Source: Rhodospirillaceae bacterium (lineage in GTDB: Bacteria; Pseudomonadota; Alphaproteobacteria; Rhodospirillales; Magnetovibrionaceae). From it: a stretch of DNA of 7,442 nt. Below are positions 5,970-7,442 of the stretch, in pieces. Each line of letters begins with the position of its first letter. Positions within the stretch are counted from its first letter, which is position 1. Made by a program: the position numbers and the translations under genes. The notes under the pieces were generated by a model that ran no database searches, was not told the DNA's origin, and saw only the letters and a program-made list of their open reading frames with translations. Location: positions 40,103-47,544 of the forward strand of contig NVTL01000004.1 in the NCBI GenBank assembly GCA_002401565.1, written 5' to 3'.

Positions 5970-7442
5970 TTATCCGTTTAAACTGACTTCACTCGCAACA
6001 GATAACAATGTGAATGAACTTGGTGTGTCTTGTTCAATGCGCCAAAGCGGGTCGACATTCCCGATGCGCCAACCAAAGGCTCTGACCGTTTTATCCCCTG
6101 TAAAGGGGGGTAGGGGCTGGTCAAAAACACCTGTTCCAAATCGTTTGAAGGGAACGTCTTGAAGTCCATTACCAACGTCCAAACGCAACGATGATGTTTC
6201 ACGAATGCGAAAGGTGAACGATACCGGGCGCAACTTTCCGCCTTGCGTTCCCCCATTGGGGTTCATGATGGTGTGTGGCAAGGGCTCGATCACATGCGTA
6301 TAACCAAGGCCAATTTGAACGTCGCTTGCGGGTTCGCTTAACGTCACCGATCCCGACGCGACTGTTGCATCTTGAACAGGGGCGCCGTCGGCAACAATTT
6401 TGACAACCTCACCTTCTAAATGATCCAATCCTGACCACGTTGTTTTTGACGTTTCGCTGGTCCCTTTCAATCCGGAATCAACATAATAACTGTCGTCAAA
6501 AGCTTCGATCAAAAAAGTACCGTTCCGTTCAACCATCACATAAACAATATCACCAACCAACGCTACGGATAAAAATTTACCTGTGGTTTGTTGTTGTGAC
6601 CACGCGGATACTTTTTCATTTCGAAACAAGGTCAACGACGACATATACCCATCGCTCATAATGATGTGAAGATGACGTCTTGTTTTATCGTAATCTTGAT
6701 CCAGGGGTGTATTCACCATATGCCGACTGAGCAAAGCCAAGTCACCAGCCCGGTAAGCTTGTTCAGCATCTGTGTACAAAAATTCGCGAAGTTCATCGCC
6801 AATTCTGGATACAAAAACCGTTGCGCCATCCACATCACACGGACGAACCGTACGGTCTGGCGGGGAACCAATTCTGGTTTGCCGTTTCAGCTGAATATTG
6901 GCGGGCGTCAAGGGTTCGCCCGTCACCATCCATTCCGCACCGGATGTAAAGACTTGCAAATGGCGGCCTGAAAAAACCGCTCGAACGGCATTCACTTGAT
7001 CGGAAAGAATTGCAAATTCAATGGCTTCATCATCCAGACCTGTGGCTAAATCAAAGTTAAACAGATCCGAAGATTTAGACATCCACAAGCGGTTGGGAAG
7101 ATCTCTTGATCCACCGATCACCATGCGATCTTGATGGAAACAAACAGATGCGGGCCAACCATGAACATCTGAAAATGATTGTTCTTCAAAGTCCTTGCTG
7201 GCGGCTGTCCCTACCAAATTTACTTTGACGAGCGCCGTTGCGGAAGTCGCACTCGCGACGGCGGTGATTTCAACTTCTTTTTGTTGCAAACGAAAACGTG
7301 TGCCCACATGCAATGTTGTATCAAACAAATCAGCAGAGGCTGTTAAGGTAATTGTTCCCGAAGTTCCCGACGCGGCAAGTGTAACTTCATCATCTGAAAA
7401 TTTGTGAAACGGCTGATAAATCACCTCTTCTTCTTCGAAATA
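5970..7442 (-). CDS. Phage tail tubular (nozzle) protein B, T7 gp12-like (N-terminus cut by window edge)
   Basis: This is a structural component of the short tail of podovirus-type phages. It forms the tube or nozzle through which DNA passes and to which fibres attach. The frame runs open through base 7442, so 490 C-terminal residues are visible and the true start lies outside. An internal GTG at 7422-7424 is in frame but has no reason to be the start. Numbering from that GTG, diagnostic features of the family are GWPASVCFHQDRMVIGGSRD (89-108) followed by LPNRLWMSKSSDLFNFD (109-125), SDQVNAVRAVFSGRHLQVFT (141-160), SGAEWMVTGEPLTPANIQ (161-178), DVDGATVFVSRIGDELREFL (197-216) and EQAYRAGDLALLSRHMV (221-237). 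The upstream segment (about 20-70) is a small beta domain usual in alphaproteobacterial versions. T7 gp12 has about 794 residues, so a few hundred may be missing. A tail tube A gene would be expected just upstream. Confidence 0.9.
   Translation of the reverse strand, partial: YFEEEEVIYQPFHKFSDDEVTLAASGTSGTITLTASADLFDTTLHVGTRFRLQQKEVEITAVASATSATALVKVNLVGTAASKDFEEQSFSDVHGWPASVCFHQDRMVIGGSRDLPNRLWMSKSSDLFNFDLATGLDDEAIEFAILSDQVNAVRAVFSGRHLQVFTSGAEWMVTGEPLTPANIQLKRQTRIGSPPDRTVRPCDVDGATVFVSRIGDELREFLYTDAEQAYRAGDLALLSRHMVNTPLDQDYDKTRRHLHIIMSDGYMSSLTLFRNEKVSAWSQQQTTGKFLSVALVGDIVYVMVERNGTFLIEAFDDSYYVDSGLKGTSETSKTTWSGLDHLEGEVVKIVADGAPVQDATVASGSVTLSEPASDVQIGLGYTHVIEPLPHTIMNPNGGTQGGKLRPVSFTFRIRETSSLRLDVGNGLQDVPFKRFGTGVFDQPLPPFTGDKTVRAFGWRIGNVDPLWRIEQDTPSSFTLLSVASEVSLNG

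Noticed and set aside
5978..6256. Minus-strand 92-residue frame inside the nozzle gene
   Set aside because: It is an alternate frame of a well-conserved nozzle C-terminal region, so translation is unlikely.
7422..7424. GTG as the true start of the nozzle protein
   Set aside because: The frame stays open to the window edge (YFEEEE before it), the family is normally several hundred residues longer, and the upstream bases fit coding sequence better than a leader.
1..7442. Defence system, CRISPR array, insertion sequence, tRNA or att site
   Set aside because: No direct-repeat array, transposase, tRNA-like fold or long duplicated sequence was seen, and all the sequence is taken up by structural and packaging genes.

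Overview
The window is a compact run of bacteriophage structural and packaging genes, all read from the minus strand. In transcription order, from high to low coordinates, they are: a tail-tube (nozzle) protein cut by the right edge, a small alanine-rich protein resembling a T7 gp14-type internal virion protein, a tail-fibre protein with a T7 gp17-type N-terminal attachment domain, a 958-residue multidomain beta-rich tail or receptor-binding protein, and a T7 gp19-type large terminase cut by the left edge. The order (nozzle, gp14-like, fibre, terminase) matches the late region of T7-like short-tailed phages. No integrase, repressor, att site, tRNA or host gene is visible, so a prophage and a free or metagenomic phage genome cannot be told apart. 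Moderate GC and the style of the nozzle and fibre proteins suggest a phage of an alphaproteobacterium. That host assignment is inference.

Region by region: 5970-7442 encodes most of the nozzle protein. After a 29-base gap, 5515-5940 encodes the gp14-like protein. A strong intrinsic terminator (5452-5481) then lies only 16 bases before the fibre gene (4101-5435). After another 29-base gap with a very strong ribosome binding site comes the large gene (1195-4071). A 55-base gap holding a six-codon reading frame with its own ribosome binding site leads into the terminase (1-1139). There is no gene-free stretch longer than about 60 bases, and every plus-strand reading frame looks like a shadow of these genes.

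Together the genes make the distal short tail and DNA-ejection parts (nozzle, gp14-like), the adsorption apparatus (a gp17-like adaptor fibre plus a large LamG/SPRY-like protein), and the motor that packages DNA into the capsid. The most notable points are the terminator inside the structural operon, the absence of gp15/gp16-type ejection genes and of a small terminase in their usual T7 places, and the mosaic architecture of the 958-residue protein. I see no defence system, CRISPR array or mobile element.
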